Source: Candidatus Delongbacteria bacterium
GTDB taxonomy: Bacteria > UBA4055
Reading direction: 5' to 3'
DNA: 45,569 bases
Assembly (NCBI GenBank): GCA_007124045.1
Contig: SLFX01000025.1
Location: 1-45,569, forward strand
A program made the translations under genes and the position numbers. Under the pieces are notes generated by a model that had not been told where the DNA came from, searched no databases, and worked only from the letters and a program-made list of their open reading frames with translations. Positions 25,483-34,956 of this stretch are shown piece after piece. Each line of letters starts with the position of its first letter. Within the stretch, counting starts at the first letter, position 1.

Positions 25483-28400
25483 TCAGTTCCGTTCCGCATC
25501 AATTTCCTTTATTCTTTTTAGAAGATCATTTACGCTGTCAAGACCGTGTTTATACCCGATCTTTTCAAAAACTTTTTTTGCCTTGAGAGCGGTTTCGGAG
25601 GCTTTGTCCGCATCTTTCATATCCTCAAAGTATGTATATGCCAGATTGAAAAGCGCTTTTCCTTCCGAGTGAATATCATTGTGGCTGACAGAATAATCTA
25701 TCTGTTTTTCATAATACACGATACTCTTTTGAATATCACCTTTTTCAGCATAACAGTTTGCGAGATTACCGTATCCGTGACCTACCATTTCGATATTGCC
25801 GATCTGTACGGAGAATTCAATGTTGGCTTTATATACTGTAATCGCCTCATCATATTTTCCCATCCTGAAAAGAGTATCTCCCCTGTTATCATTAAGAATT
25901 GATAATCTCATTTTATCTTTCGTTATTTCAAGGATCCTCTGCCTTTCATCACACAATTCTGAAGCTTCTTCGAGGTTGCCTTCATCAAGTCTGATATTGA
26001 ACAGGTTCTGAAGCATGAGTTCTTTCAGGTGAATTCTTCCTGACCTTTCTACCAGCCTGATACCCTCTTTTATGTATTTCTCCGAAGTTTTATAGCTGCC
26101 TTTTATGTAGCTTACTCTTGCAAGGCCGTCCAGAGCCTGCATGAGAAGCTTATAGTTTTTTATCCTTTTCGCTTCAGAAAAGGTTTTGCTGAAATATTTT
26201 TCGGCCTCTTCCATTTTTCCGGTCTGGCCGTAAAGAGCGGCCATATTCTGAAGAGCTGTAAACTTTTCGTTAATAAATCCGTTCTTTTCACACAGATCGA
26301 GCATTGCTCTGTTGGATTTCAGAGCTTTAGCAAAATCCCTTTTTATGTGATGATACATTCCGCGGAGGTTCTCGGTAAGCATAAGGTGATAAGAATTATG
26401 AGACAGGTCGGCAAGCTTTGAAGCTCGACGGATCATTTTTTTCATTTTATCCAGATCTCCGGTCCTGAAGAAAAGAAAGCCCGATTCGATTGCAAATTCA
26501 ATTGATGTATCATGATTCTTAAACTTTTTACCGCTTTCTGCCATTTTTTGAGCTTCGGGATAATCACCGAGCCTTCTGAGCAGATTCAGTTTTTTAACAA
26601 AAGCTTTTTCTGCCGGATTAGGATATTTACCTGCCGAAGCTGTCATTATCTTTTCTGCTGTTTCCATTGCTTTTTTTGATCTTTCTGTATGTTTATACAA
26701 TTCCAGGTCAATAAAATAGCTTTCAAGCTTTTCCTCAGGCGGCATTTTGTATTTTCTGTAAAGTTTAAGAAAATCAAAAGCTTCTTTATACCTGAATTTA
26801 GCTTTTGCTGAACCGGCTGATTTCAAAAGATAGAGTCTCGCCTTCTGCCTGTCCGTCGAATGTCTGTAATGAAAAGCGAGAAGTTCGTAGGCTGATGAGA
26901 GATCGTCCCGGTAACTGCTCTCGTAAAGTCTGGCTATGCTTAGATGATATTTTCTTCTTAGAGAAAAAAGAAGTGTTTCGTAGGCTACTTCCTGAGTAAT
27001 AGCATGCTTGAAAAGATATTCATTATCGCTGTTCTCCTCGAAGAGAGTCAGATCTACCTTTGTCAGATCGAAAAGACTGTCTTTTATGTCAAGATCCGCC
27101 GCTATCTGCCTGAGGTCCTGAAGTCTTTTAAGAACATCGATCTGGAAAACCCTCCCGATAACTGAAGCGACTTTAAGAACCGTCCTGCTGTTTTCATCCA
27201 GCTTGTCGATTCTTGCAAGAACTATATCGTTAACATTATCTGGGATACTTATCGTCTTAATTGATGGCTTGATCCTGTATTTCACATCCGATCTCTCGAA
27301 CACGGTAAGTTTTTTATCCCTTTCGGACATAAATCTGTCATCTATCTCGGAATTTTCAGCCGGTTCGCCGGCCGCTACAAGGCATCCGTCGTTCTTCAGG
27401 CCGAGTATTATCTCTTCCATAAAGAAAGGATTCCCCTTTGTTTTCTGAAAGATCTGGCTGTAAATCCTTTCTGAAATCGCTGCAAGGCTGAACTTTTCTT
27501 TCAGAAATTCCTTTCCGTCATCTGATTCAAGATTTTTCAGTTCCAGAGTAAAGGAATTATCGCAGTTCTCAAAAATATTCATTACAGCGTCAGGCCGGAA
27601 TACCATGTGAAGAGAACAGGTATTGTCCTTTGGATTTAACATGCCAGCGAATGTCCTCAAAAGATCGGCCGAAGCACTGTCTATCCAGTGCGCATCTTCA
27701 AGAAAAAGTACGGCTTTGCGCTTATTAACTACAGTATTAAAAATGCTCAGGCAGGTCTCATAAAAAAAATCTTTCAGACTCGGATCGTTTATTCTTTCGT
27801 TATCGCCGCCAAATCCGAAAAAAGCCGCGAACAGATCACTACCGCCTTCTTCGCCGGAATCTTTGAGGAGCGATGATAGTTTTGATAACTTTTCTTTTTC
27901 GGTAGAGCGCATATCTATGCCGGCGAATTTGAGAATAAATTCCCTCACCGCAAAGTATGTGTTGTTTTTCGTATAAGACAGGCAGTTTACAAGATAACAT
28001 CTGCTGTTTTTAATTCTTTCTTCGAAGAGTTTGTTTACAAGAACAGATTTTCCAAGACCCGCTTCAGCTTTTATACAGATTACTGCCGCCTTTTTTTTAT
28101 AAAGCACCGAAGCATATTCCTCAAGCTCTTTTTTTCTTCCTATAAGCCTGAACCTTTTGCTTTTCCTCGTTTCCAGCACCCTGATAAGATCGTATGCTTC
28201 GAACAGATCCGTAACACCCTTAAGTCTGAGGTTTTTCATACCTCCTGTTTCAACCTCAGGTACTTTACGCCTCACTGACCCCGAAACTATTACCTCACCG
28301 GCCGCGGCCGAACCCATCAGTCTCGCACTGAGATTGACAGCGGCTCCCATGACCGTGAATTCACGCCTGTGAGAAGCTCCGACGACACCGAAATAAATGT

Positions 28401-29373
28401 TGCCGTTGTTCACTCCCGCTTTCAAACTGATGCCATCCGGTCTCTTATCCCTTATTTCCTGAACCGCCCTCAGAGCGTATTCCTCATTCTTTTCCGTTGA
28501 TACCGGAGCACCGAAGAGCGCGATTATCTTGTTCCCCTTATCGCCCATATCTATCTTGTTTATAAAACCGTGATATTTTTTTACGGTTGATGCTGCCATT
28601 GAATAAAACGCGTTCAGCAATCCGTAGTCGAAACCTTCATCGTAGCCTACACCGCTGAAGTTAATAAATACGACCGCACAATTTCTAAGCTCGCCTTTTT
28701 CTAAAGCCCCCGCCTCCTCTCTTGTTGAAAGCTCCCTGTCAATAAAATTTTTGAACCATGACCTTTCTTTCCCGGCAGTTTTTTTTCTATGAGTATCATC
28801 CTTATCCGGCGAAGAATAATCAGTCTGATCTATTTTCAGGAAACCTATTTTTCTGTCATAGACGATGATCTCGCCTTTTTCAGCTTTGTGCTCACAGTCG
28901 CAGGCAGAATCAAGAGTATCTCCCGCTATAAAATATTGTTTAATGTCCTCACCGACCATTCCGATGACCGATTCACCGCAGGCGATTCCGATCTTCATGC
29001 TTACCGAACATCTTCCGGCAATGGTCTGAATACTGTCGAACTTCTTCATAGATCCCTGCATAGATACGGCTGTTCTGACAACGGCATCGGCACTTATACT
29101 TTTCGGAAAAAAGACAGTAACCGCATCTCCGCCGAACTTGTACACCGAACCGCCGGAACCCGAGATTATACTTATCAGATCCTCGAAGATCTCATTAATG
29201 ATCCTTGAAACTTCCTCTGATCCCTCTTTACCCTTTGCGGTCAGTTTTTCGGACAGATTCGTAAAACCTGAAAGGTCGGCGAACATGACGGTGCCATCGG
29301 CAGTTATATAGCCCTTCTTTTTTACCTGATTGTAAACTTCTATAAAATGTAAAGGAATATATTTAGACAGCAT
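25483..29373 (-). CDS. Tandem class III cyclase with NTPase and TPR domains (soluble adenylyl cyclase plan)
   Basis: A 1296-aa cytoplasmic protein. Cyclase domain 1 (about 20-175) keeps both metal aspartates, D33 in FADLSGF and D83 in GGDAV, but lacks the transition-state Asn and Arg (LDSACD, 154-159). Domain 2 (about 228-370) has Asn (N238) for the first metal Asp but keeps N347 and R351 in VNLSAR. Together they could form one active site between the domains. An AAA-type NTPase follows (KAEAGLGKS at 435-443, with Ala at the first P-loop glycine; VLFLEDAHWID at 555-565), then a long TPR region to the end. AGGAGG lies 4 nt before the ATG. The gene follows polA by 25 nt. It probably makes cAMP in response to an unknown signal. 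Confidence 0.85.
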   Translation of the reverse strand: MLSKYIPLHFIEVYNQVKKKGYITADGTVMFADLSGFTNLSEKLTAKGKEGSEEVSRIINEIFEDLISIISGSGGSVYKFGGDAVTVFFPKSISADAVVRTAVSMQGSMKKFDSIQTIAGRCSVSMKIGIACGESVIGMVGEDIKQYFIAGDTLDSACDCEHKAEKGEIIVYDRKIGFLKIDQTDYSSPDKDDTHRKKTAGKERSWFKNFIDRELSTREEAGALEKGELRNCAVVFINFSGVGYDEGFDYGLLNAFYSMAASTVKKYHGFINKIDMGDKGNKIIALFGAPVSTEKNEEYALRAVQEIRDKRPDGISLKAGVNNGNIYFGVVGASHRREFTVMGAAVNLSARLMGSAAAGEVIVSGSVRRKVPEVETGGMKNLRLKGVTDLFEAYDLIRVLETRKSKRFRLIGRKKELEEYASVLYKKKAAVICIKAEAGLGKSVLVNKLFEERIKNSRCYLVNCLSYTKNNTYFAVREFILKFAGIDMRSTEKEKLSKLSSLLKDSGEEGGSDLFAAFFGFGGDNERINDPSLKDFFYETCLSIFNTVVNKRKAVLFLEDAHWIDSASADLLRTFAGMLNPKDNTCSLHMVFRPDAVMNIFENCDNSFTLELKNLESDDGKEFLKEKFSLAAISERIYSQIFQKTKGNPFFMEEIILGLKNDGCLVAAGEPAENSEIDDRFMSERDKKLTVFERSDVKYRIKPSIKTISIPDNVNDIVLARIDKLDENSRTVLKVASVIGRVFQIDVLKRLQDLRQIAADLDIKDSLFDLTKVDLTLFEENSDNEYLFKHAITQEVAYETLLFSLRRKYHLSIARLYESSYRDDLSSAYELLAFHYRHSTDRQKARLYLLKSAGSAKAKFRYKEAFDFLKLYRKYKMPPEEKLESYFIDLELYKHTERSKKAMETAEKIMTASAGKYPNPAEKAFVKKLNLLRRLGDYPEAQKMAESGKKFKNHDTSIEFAIESGFLFFRTGDLDKMKKMIRRASKLADLSHNSYHLMLTENLRGMYHHIKRDFAKALKSNRAMLDLCEKNGFINEKFTALQNMAALYGQTGKMEEAEKYFSKTFSEAKRIKNYKLLMQALDGLARVSYIKGSYKTSEKYIKEGIRLVERSGRIHLKELMLQNLFNIRLDEGNLEEASELCDERQRILEITKDKMRLSILNDNRGDTLFRMGKYDEAITVYKANIEFSVQIGNIEMVGHGYGNLANCYAEKGDIQKSIVYYEKQIDYSVSHNDIHSEGKALFNLAYTYFEDMKDADKASETALKAKKVFEKIGYKHGLDSVNDLLKRIKEIDAERN

Positions 29374-29398
29374 AAGACCTCCTTAATGCTTAATAATC

Positions 29399-32098
29399 CT
29401 AATGAGCATCCAGCCAGTTATCGCCGATCCCGATATTGACTTCGAGCGGAACCGATAACTCTGTAACATTTTCCATTTCATTCTTTATCATCTTTGAGAA
29501 TTTTTCTGACAGATCTTCCCTGACCTCAAAGACAAGCTCATCGTGTATCTGAAGCAGCATTCTCGCGTCGAAACCGTCGAGCTTTTTATCTATCTTTATC
29601 ATGGCCATCTTGATTATATCTGCCGATGTCCCCTGGATGGGTGCGTTGACCGCCGCTCTTACTGCCGCGCTTCTGATATTTTTGTTTGACGAGCGTATTT
29701 CAGGTATCTCTCTTTTTCTGCCGAACATGGTCTTTACATAACCGTACTGTTCGATGTGAAGTGTAGTGTCGTCAATGTATTCCTTGATCTTCGTGAACTG
29801 CCCGAAATACCGGTCAATAAAATCTGAAGCTTCCTGATAACTGATACCCATGTCTTCGCTCAGCCCGAATTTCGACTTGCCGTACAAAACGGCGAAATTT
29901 GCTGTTTTGGCTTTGATCCTCATTTCCTTAGTAACTTCTTCAACAGGCACGCCGAAGAGTTTCGAAGCTGTTGCGGAATGGATGTCTATTCCTTTTGAAA
30001 AGGCTTCTGTAAGGTTCTCGTCCCTGCAGAAATGCGCAAGTATCCTAAGCTCGATCTGCGAGTAATCAGCGGAAACCAGCTTATATCCTTTTTCCGCAAC
30101 GAAAGCGGTCCTTATTTTTTCGCCGAGCTCGTTCTTTATCGGAATGCTCTGAAGGTTCGGATTGGCGGATGAAAGCCTTCCTGTTGTTGCCACATACTGC
30201 AGAAATGATGTGTGAATTCTGCCTGTCGGTTCGTAAATGTATTTCATCAGTCCCGCGGCATAAGTGTTGTTCAGTTTCGTCAGTTCTCTGTATTTAAGCA
30301 GAAGTTCAGCTATAGGATGTCCCTCGTAAGCAAGTTTTTTCAAAACGGCTTGATCGGTCGAATATGTCCCGCTAGCTCCCTTCCTGCCGCTCTTCAGTCC
30401 GAGCTTTTCAAACAGTACTCCGCTAAGCTGTTTAGGTGAATCCAGATTGAATTCTTCGGCGGAAAGCGTCCAGATGCTCTTTCTCAATTCCTTAGCCCCT
30501 GCCTGCATCCCGGAAGATATCTTTTCAAGTATTGACCTGTCTGTCTTTATACCCGCTCTTTCCATTTTGGAAAGAACCGGCGAAAGAGGCAGTTCCATAT
30601 CATAAAATATCTTTTCGACATCATCATTTACGCCAAGATCCTCTTTGATCTTAAAATATGACCTGAAAAGCACTTCCGCCTTTTCACATTCGACGACCTC
30701 CTTATCAATGTCGCTTTTCGGTTCAATCGTAAAGTGATGCAGATAATGTCTCGCTATTGCGGAGATGTCTCTTTTCGAATCACCTGAACGGACGAGAAAA
30801 TCGGCTATCAGTGTATCGAAAAAAGAACATTTAACATCAATTCCGCAATTCTTGAGAGCGTGGAACTGCTTTTTGACATCGTAACCGATCATTACAATCT
30901 TTTCATTCTCGAATATTTCTCTGAGATTCTCAAGAAATTTTCCGACAGCTCCCGTTTTCTCCTGTTCAAAGAGACTCGGTTCTTCATCTTCCGTCTTAAA
31001 ATCCCCGCTGATAAAAAAAGCTTCGTGCTCTTTGATGCTGAGAGACACGCTTTTAACTGTATATTCCAGAATAAAATCGCCCTCTATATCCAGAAAGATA
31101 GAGAATTTACCCGTTTTTTTGATCCTCTTGATAAGTTCGGTTTCAGTCTTTATGTCGCCAACAGTAATGAAATCAAAATTTTCCGGATCGTATTTGTCGT
31201 TCTGTGTACGACCGTAAGACACACCCTGTTTTTTCTCAAGATATTCAAGATGCCTTTTCATGTTGAGCTTGTAAAAAAAATCTGCCAGTTTTTCAAAGTC
31301 ATAACTTTTTATGTGAAGTTCTTCCTCATTTATTTCAATAGGTATATCTGTTTTTAAAGCTACAAGTTCTGATGAGAGTTTAATTATATCCGTACTGTTT
31401 TGTAGCGATTCTCTGACCGCATTTCCGGAAACCTTGTCGATATTTTCGAAAATACTCTCGATGGTCCCGAACTCCTGAAGAAGTTTAACAGCAGTCTTTT
31501 TACCGACCTTTGGAACGCCGGGGATGTTATCGGATGAATCACCGGTAAGCGTCAGAAAATCCTTTATCTGTTCGGGATAGAGTTCGAACTTTTCCTTAAC
31601 CCCCTGCCTGTCGAAAATAATTTGCTCCCTGGGGTCGTAAACGAAGACATCGTCATTCACAAGCTGGGCAAGGTCTTTGTCCGAAGAATAAATATAGACC
31701 GTATAGCCGAGTTTGGGAGCTTTTTTACTGATCGCGCCGATAAGATCGTCCGCCTCATAGCCTTCCTCGGATATTATCTTGATCCCCGCCGCACTTATCA
31801 TTTCCATAAGAATAGGTACCTGACTGCGCAGCTCATCAGGCATTTTTTCTCTTGTCGCTTTGTACTGATCATACATTTTGTGCCGGAAGGTAGGCGCAGC
31901 GGTATCTAATACAACAGCCATGTACTCCGGAGCCTCATTTTCGATCAGCGCGAAAAAAGATGAGAAAAATCCGTAGAGCGCGGAAACATTCGATCCTTCT
32001 TTAGTAATAAGCGGCCTTGCACCGAAAGCGAAAAAAGCCCGGTATATAAGTCCGTAACCATCTATAAGATATAGTTTTTTTTCTTTTTCATTACCCAT
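29399..32098 (-). CDS. polA: DNA polymerase I
   Basis: An 899-aa family A polymerase with three domains. The 5'-3' nuclease domain (1-290) has YLIDGYGLIYRAFFAF, EGYEADDLIGA and LTGDSSDNIPGVPKVGKKTA. The middle 3'-5' exonuclease-like domain keeps LDIEGD but the second motif reads IGYDVKKQ where E. coli has GQNLKYD, and the third motif is also altered, so proofreading is probably weak or lost. The polymerase domain is intact: SADYSQIELRILAHF (motif A), KTANFAVLYGKSKFG (motif B) and QIHDELVFEV (motif C). It fills gaps in repair and replaces RNA primers. A promoter lies at 32141-32169. Confidence 0.96.
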   Translation of the reverse strand: MGNEKEKKLYLIDGYGLIYRAFFAFGARPLITKEGSNVSALYGFFSSFFALIENEAPEYMAVVLDTAAPTFRHKMYDQYKATREKMPDELRSQVPILMEMISAAGIKIISEEGYEADDLIGAISKKAPKLGYTVYIYSSDKDLAQLVNDDVFVYDPREQIIFDRQGVKEKFELYPEQIKDFLTLTGDSSDNIPGVPKVGKKTAVKLLQEFGTIESIFENIDKVSGNAVRESLQNSTDIIKLSSELVALKTDIPIEINEEELHIKSYDFEKLADFFYKLNMKRHLEYLEKKQGVSYGRTQNDKYDPENFDFITVGDIKTETELIKRIKKTGKFSIFLDIEGDFILEYTVKSVSLSIKEHEAFFISGDFKTEDEEPSLFEQEKTGAVGKFLENLREIFENEKIVMIGYDVKKQFHALKNCGIDVKCSFFDTLIADFLVRSGDSKRDISAIARHYLHHFTIEPKSDIDKEVVECEKAEVLFRSYFKIKEDLGVNDDVEKIFYDMELPLSPVLSKMERAGIKTDRSILEKISSGMQAGAKELRKSIWTLSAEEFNLDSPKQLSGVLFEKLGLKSGRKGASGTYSTDQAVLKKLAYEGHPIAELLLKYRELTKLNNTYAAGLMKYIYEPTGRIHTSFLQYVATTGRLSSANPNLQSIPIKNELGEKIRTAFVAEKGYKLVSADYSQIELRILAHFCRDENLTEAFSKGIDIHSATASKLFGVPVEEVTKEMRIKAKTANFAVLYGKSKFGLSEDMGISYQEASDFIDRYFGQFTKIKEYIDDTTLHIEQYGYVKTMFGRKREIPEIRSSNKNIRSAAVRAAVNAPIQGTSADIIKMAMIKIDKKLDGFDARMLLQIHDELVFEVREDLSEKFSKMIKNEMENVTELSVPLEVNIGIGDNWLDAH

Positions 32099-32140
32099 CA
32101 GAACCTCGTTATATTTCGACTGAGGAGAACAACTGAAGAG

Positions 32141-32169
32141 AATATAATAATATTAGAGCGTTTTTTGAA
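32141..32169 (-). promoter_or_regulatory. Promoter of the polA run
   Basis: Minus strand TTCAAA (32164-32169), 17 bp, TATATT (32141-32146). It is back to back with the ruvX promoter; the -35 boxes are 8 bp apart. Confidence 0.55.
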
Positions 32170-32177
32170 GTGTTTTA

Positions 32178-32206
32178 TTGAATTTTTCTTTATCATTTGA
32201 TATATT
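32178..32206 (+). promoter_or_regulatory. Promoter of ruvX-GT8-epimerase
   Basis: TTGAAT (32178-32183), 17 bp, TATATT (32201-32206); predicted start near 32213, leader of about 22 nt with AGGAG. Confidence 0.6.
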
Positions 32207-32234
32207 GCTGTCCGTTATTTAAAAAGGAGCATTT

Positions 32235-32645
32235 TTGGGAAGATATTTAGCCGTAGATTTTGGAGATGTCAGAATCGGTTTAGCACTCAGCGACCCTTTG
32301 AAGATCATTTCTTCATCGTATAAAACCCTGAAAAATACAGGCCTTGAGAATATTCTGTCCGAGTTAAAAGAGATAATTGTTAACGAAGAGGTTGAACTGA
32401 TAGTTCTCGGACACCCTCTGGGACTTGACGGAGATAAGACCAGAAAAACGCTTCAGGTCGAACAGTTTTATGAAAAACTCAAAGGAACCGGAATTCCGGT
32501 AAAACTTTATGACGAAAGTTTTTCGACTGTCAGGGCTCACAGAATTATTCACGATATGGGTAAAAAAACGGGAAAGAACAAGGAAATGGTGGACATGCTT
32601 GCGGCCCAGGTCATACTCGAAGACTATATGAGGTCGGTTCAGTGA
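32235..32645 (+). CDS. ruvX: Holliday junction resolvase-like RuvX (YqgF)
   Basis: A 136-aa YqgF-family RNase H-fold protein. It has the start YLAVDFGDVRIGLALSDP with the first catalytic aspartate, LIVLGHPLGLDGD, and the end segment YDESFSTVRAHRII with DMLAAQVILEDY. Family members act in pre-16S rRNA maturation; a role in junction cleavage has also been proposed. The start codon is TTG with AGGAG 5 nt upstream. The stop is inside the GTG start of the next gene (4-nt overlap). Confidence 0.9.
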   Translation: MGRYLAVDFGDVRIGLALSDPLKIISSSYKTLKNTGLENILSELKEIIVNEEVELIVLGHPLGLDGDKTRKTLQVEQFYEKLKGTGIPVKLYDESFSTVRAHRIIHDMGKKTGKNKEMVDMLAAQVILEDYMRSVQ

Positions 32646-33670
32646 AAGACTTTTTTTCACAGTTCAAAGCTCCTAAAGACATGAAAAGGCCTGACGGCAC
32701 ATCGAGGTTCGCTTTCGTAACTTTTCTGATGATGAATGATTCATATTTGGCTTCGACTTTGCTTCTTGCCTACGGTCTTAAAAAACTGAATTCTAAGGCT
32801 GACACGGTCTGCATGGTGACAGAAGAGATTGATGATGAAACGATCGCACCTTTGAGGCTGATCTACGATCATGTTGTCAGGGTAAAAAGGATATTTGTAC
32901 CGCACAGGGAACGAAAAGGCAGAGAGGACAGACCGTTATGGTTCACAAGACTGAATTCACTTTTACTGGGGACTGACGGAAATTACGGGCTGAATTATGA
33001 AAAGGTGTGCATACTCGACGCTGATGTTTATCCCGTCAGGCACTATGACGCGCTTTTTGCCGTTCCGACTCCTGCAGGTATGCTGAACGAAAAAAAATCA
33101 AACTGCCTGGAATGGGATGAAAAGGGAAAATATATTTATCCGGATTCTATTGAAAAGGAAGGCAAGTGGAACTGGCACAAGCGCTACGATCCTGTTGCGC
33201 CGCACGGGGCGCCAATACCTAAGGAAGTGACAGACCGGCCTCTTCATGACCACTCGAACCTCGGCCTGAACGGCTCGATATATGTTTTCGACACCTCGGC
33301 AGCAGAACTTGAGAGCATCATTGAAGATGTTGAAAAACCGGAGATAAAAGAGCTGGTCGGGGACAAGTTCAAATGGCCGGATATGCAGTATTTTACGGTC
33401 AGGTGGTCGGGGAAATGGCACAGCATTGATATAAAATTCTCATCTTTTAACGGCTATCCCGCCATAAAATACCTCTGCGGGTGTCATTATTCGGGTTTCA
33501 AGCCGTGGTATTTTAAACAGAAAGGTCTCAAAAACTATATGGAGCACGAGGATTTTATTTTCTGGTATAAAAATTTTCTTTCGATGCTGGAAGACTATCC
33601 TGAAATGAATGGATTTAAAAGACTTTCCAACATGAAGAAAAACATCCTTAAACTCGGACTGGAGCTCTAA
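32642..33670 (+). CDS. GT8 (glycogenin-like) glycosyltransferase
   Basis: A 342-aa retaining glycosyltransferase of family GT8. It has FVTFLMMNDSYLASTLLLAYGLKK at the start, the metal-binding DxD in VCILDADVYPV, and LGLNGSIYVFDTS near the middle. An aromatic-rich C-terminal half contains CGCHYSGFKPWYF, placed like the HFxGxxKPW motif of the family. The donor is probably UDP-glucose or UDP-galactose; the acceptor is unknown. The start codon is GTG, overlapping the ruvX stop by 4 nt, with GAGG upstream. It overlaps the following epimerase gene by one nucleotide, which suggests the epimerase makes or shapes its donor sugar. Confidence 0.82.
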   Translation: MKDFFSQFKAPKDMKRPDGTSRFAFVTFLMMNDSYLASTLLLAYGLKKLNSKADTVCMVTEEIDDETIAPLRLIYDHVVRVKRIFVPHRERKGREDRPLWFTRLNSLLLGTDGNYGLNYEKVCILDADVYPVRHYDALFAVPTPAGMLNEKKSNCLEWDEKGKYIYPDSIEKEGKWNWHKRYDPVAPHGAPIPKEVTDRPLHDHSNLGLNGSIYVFDTSAAELESIIEDVEKPEIKELVGDKFKWPDMQYFTVRWSGKWHSIDIKFSSFNGYPAIKYLCGCHYSGFKPWYFKQKGLKNYMEHEDFIFWYKNFLSMLEDYPEMNGFKRLSNMKKNILKLGLEL

Positions 33671-34686
33671 TGACAAAAAAACCGAAAATTTTTATAAGCG
33701 GGATAGCCGGATTTCTCGGGAGCCACCTCGCCGACGCTTTCATAGCCGAAGGCTACAAGGTTGCGGGTTGCGACAACCTGATCGGCGGATATCTCGATAA
33801 TGTGCCTTCGGAAGCTGAGTTCTACCAGTACGACCTGAACTATCATAACTCGATCGTCAAAATAACAAAAGACTGCGATATCATCTTTCACTGCGCAGCG
33901 ACGGCTTATGAAGGGCTCAGCGTTTTCAGCCCGTTCTTCGTCACCAAAAATATAGTTCAGTCGTCGGTATCTCTCATAACGGCTGCGATCGCCAACCGCG
34001 CGAAAAGGTTCGTATTCTGCTCATCAATGGCCCGTTACGGCACTCAGGACACTGTTCCTTTCACCGAAGATATGGTGCCGAGGCCTCAGGATCCGTACGG
34101 GATCGGCAAATACAGCTCAGAGCTTTATTTGAAAAATCTTTGTGAAACACACGGAATGGAATATGTGATAGCCGTTCCTCACAATATAATAGGGCCGAGA
34201 CAGAAATACGACGACCCGTACAGGAATGTTGCGAGTATTATGATCAACCTGATCCTCCAGGGCCGCCAGCCGATCATCTACGGAGATGGCGAACAGAAAA
34301 GATGCTTTTCCTTTATTCAGGACGACATAGACATTCTGTTCAGGCTGGCGTTCGAAAAAGAGGCCGCCGGCGAGGTTATAAATATCGGCCCCGATGATGA
34401 ATTCATCACTATAAATCAGCTCGCAGGATACATCGCAGAAATATGCGGATTCATGCTCGATCCAGTTTACGAAAAAGCAAGACCTCAGGAGGTAGAGCTT
34501 GCCAACTGCTCCGCCGACAAAGCTAGAAAAATGTTCGGGTACAAGCCGAAGATCCGTTTAAGGGATGGTTTGAAATCTATGACAGAATATATAAAAACAA
34601 GAGGCGTAAAACCGTTCAAATATCACATAGATCTCGAAATAGTCAACGGCAGGACGCCGGACACATGGAAAAACCGGAAATTCTGA
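33670..34686 (+). CDS. NAD-dependent sugar epimerase/dehydratase
   Basis: A 338-aa extended short-chain dehydrogenase. The Rossmann motif ISGIAGFLGSHLAD opens the protein; the catalytic Ser segment is FCSSMARYG and the Tyr-Lys pair lies in DPYGIGKYSSE. HNIIGPRQKYDDPYRN and GDGEQKRCFSFIQDD are typical of UDP-glucose 4-epimerase-like enzymes. The exact sugar cannot be told. It is coupled to the GT8 gene by a TAATG overlap. Codons look richer in G and C than in ruvX by eye. It ends 3 nt before a convergent stop. Confidence 0.85.
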   Translation: MTKKPKIFISGIAGFLGSHLADAFIAEGYKVAGCDNLIGGYLDNVPSEAEFYQYDLNYHNSIVKITKDCDIIFHCAATAYEGLSVFSPFFVTKNIVQSSVSLITAAIANRAKRFVFCSSMARYGTQDTVPFTEDMVPRPQDPYGIGKYSSELYLKNLCETHGMEYVIAVPHNIIGPRQKYDDPYRNVASIMINLILQGRQPIIYGDGEQKRCFSFIQDDIDILFRLAFEKEAAGEVINIGPDDEFITINQLAGYIAEICGFMLDPVYEKARPQEVELANCSADKARKMFGYKPKIRLRDGLKSMTEYIKTRGVKPFKYHIDLEIVNGRTPDTWKNRKF

Positions 34687-34689
34687 TCC

Positions 34690-34944
34690 CTAGTCTTCAC
34701 CGGAAACTTCGCCCTTTTCATCTCTTATTTCAGTTAACTGCTTTTTGAGTTCTGCATTTATGTCCCGCAAATTATCCATACTCCTCTTGTAGAGTGCGAT
34801 CCTTGCTTCATAAGTTGACTGTGTTTTTTCAATTTCGGAACTGTAGTGCAAGCGGGAGACAAAGAATGTCAGGATCACCGCAGACACAGAAATAAATATG
34901 ATCGAAACAACATCGATTTCTCTTTTTTTTGTCAAAAACCCCAT
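34690..34944 (-). CDS. Small bitopic protein with coiled coil
   Basis: An 84-aa protein with a short basic N-terminus, one membrane helix (VVSIIFISVSAVILTFFVS, about 12-30) and a charged helical tail of about 45 residues (EARIALYKRSMDNLRDINAE and on) that should form a coiled coil. The plan is like FtsB or FtsL, but there is no sequence signature to claim either. AGGAG lies 5 nt before the ATG. It begins 12 nt after the sigma factor gene and is probably the last gene of the clpB-htrA-sigma run. Confidence 0.6.
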   Translation of the reverse strand: MGFLTKKREIDVVSIIFISVSAVILTFFVSRLHYSSEIEKTQSTYEARIALYKRSMDNLRDINAELKKQLTEIRDEKGEVSGED

Positions 34945-34956
34945 ACTTTCTCCTTT

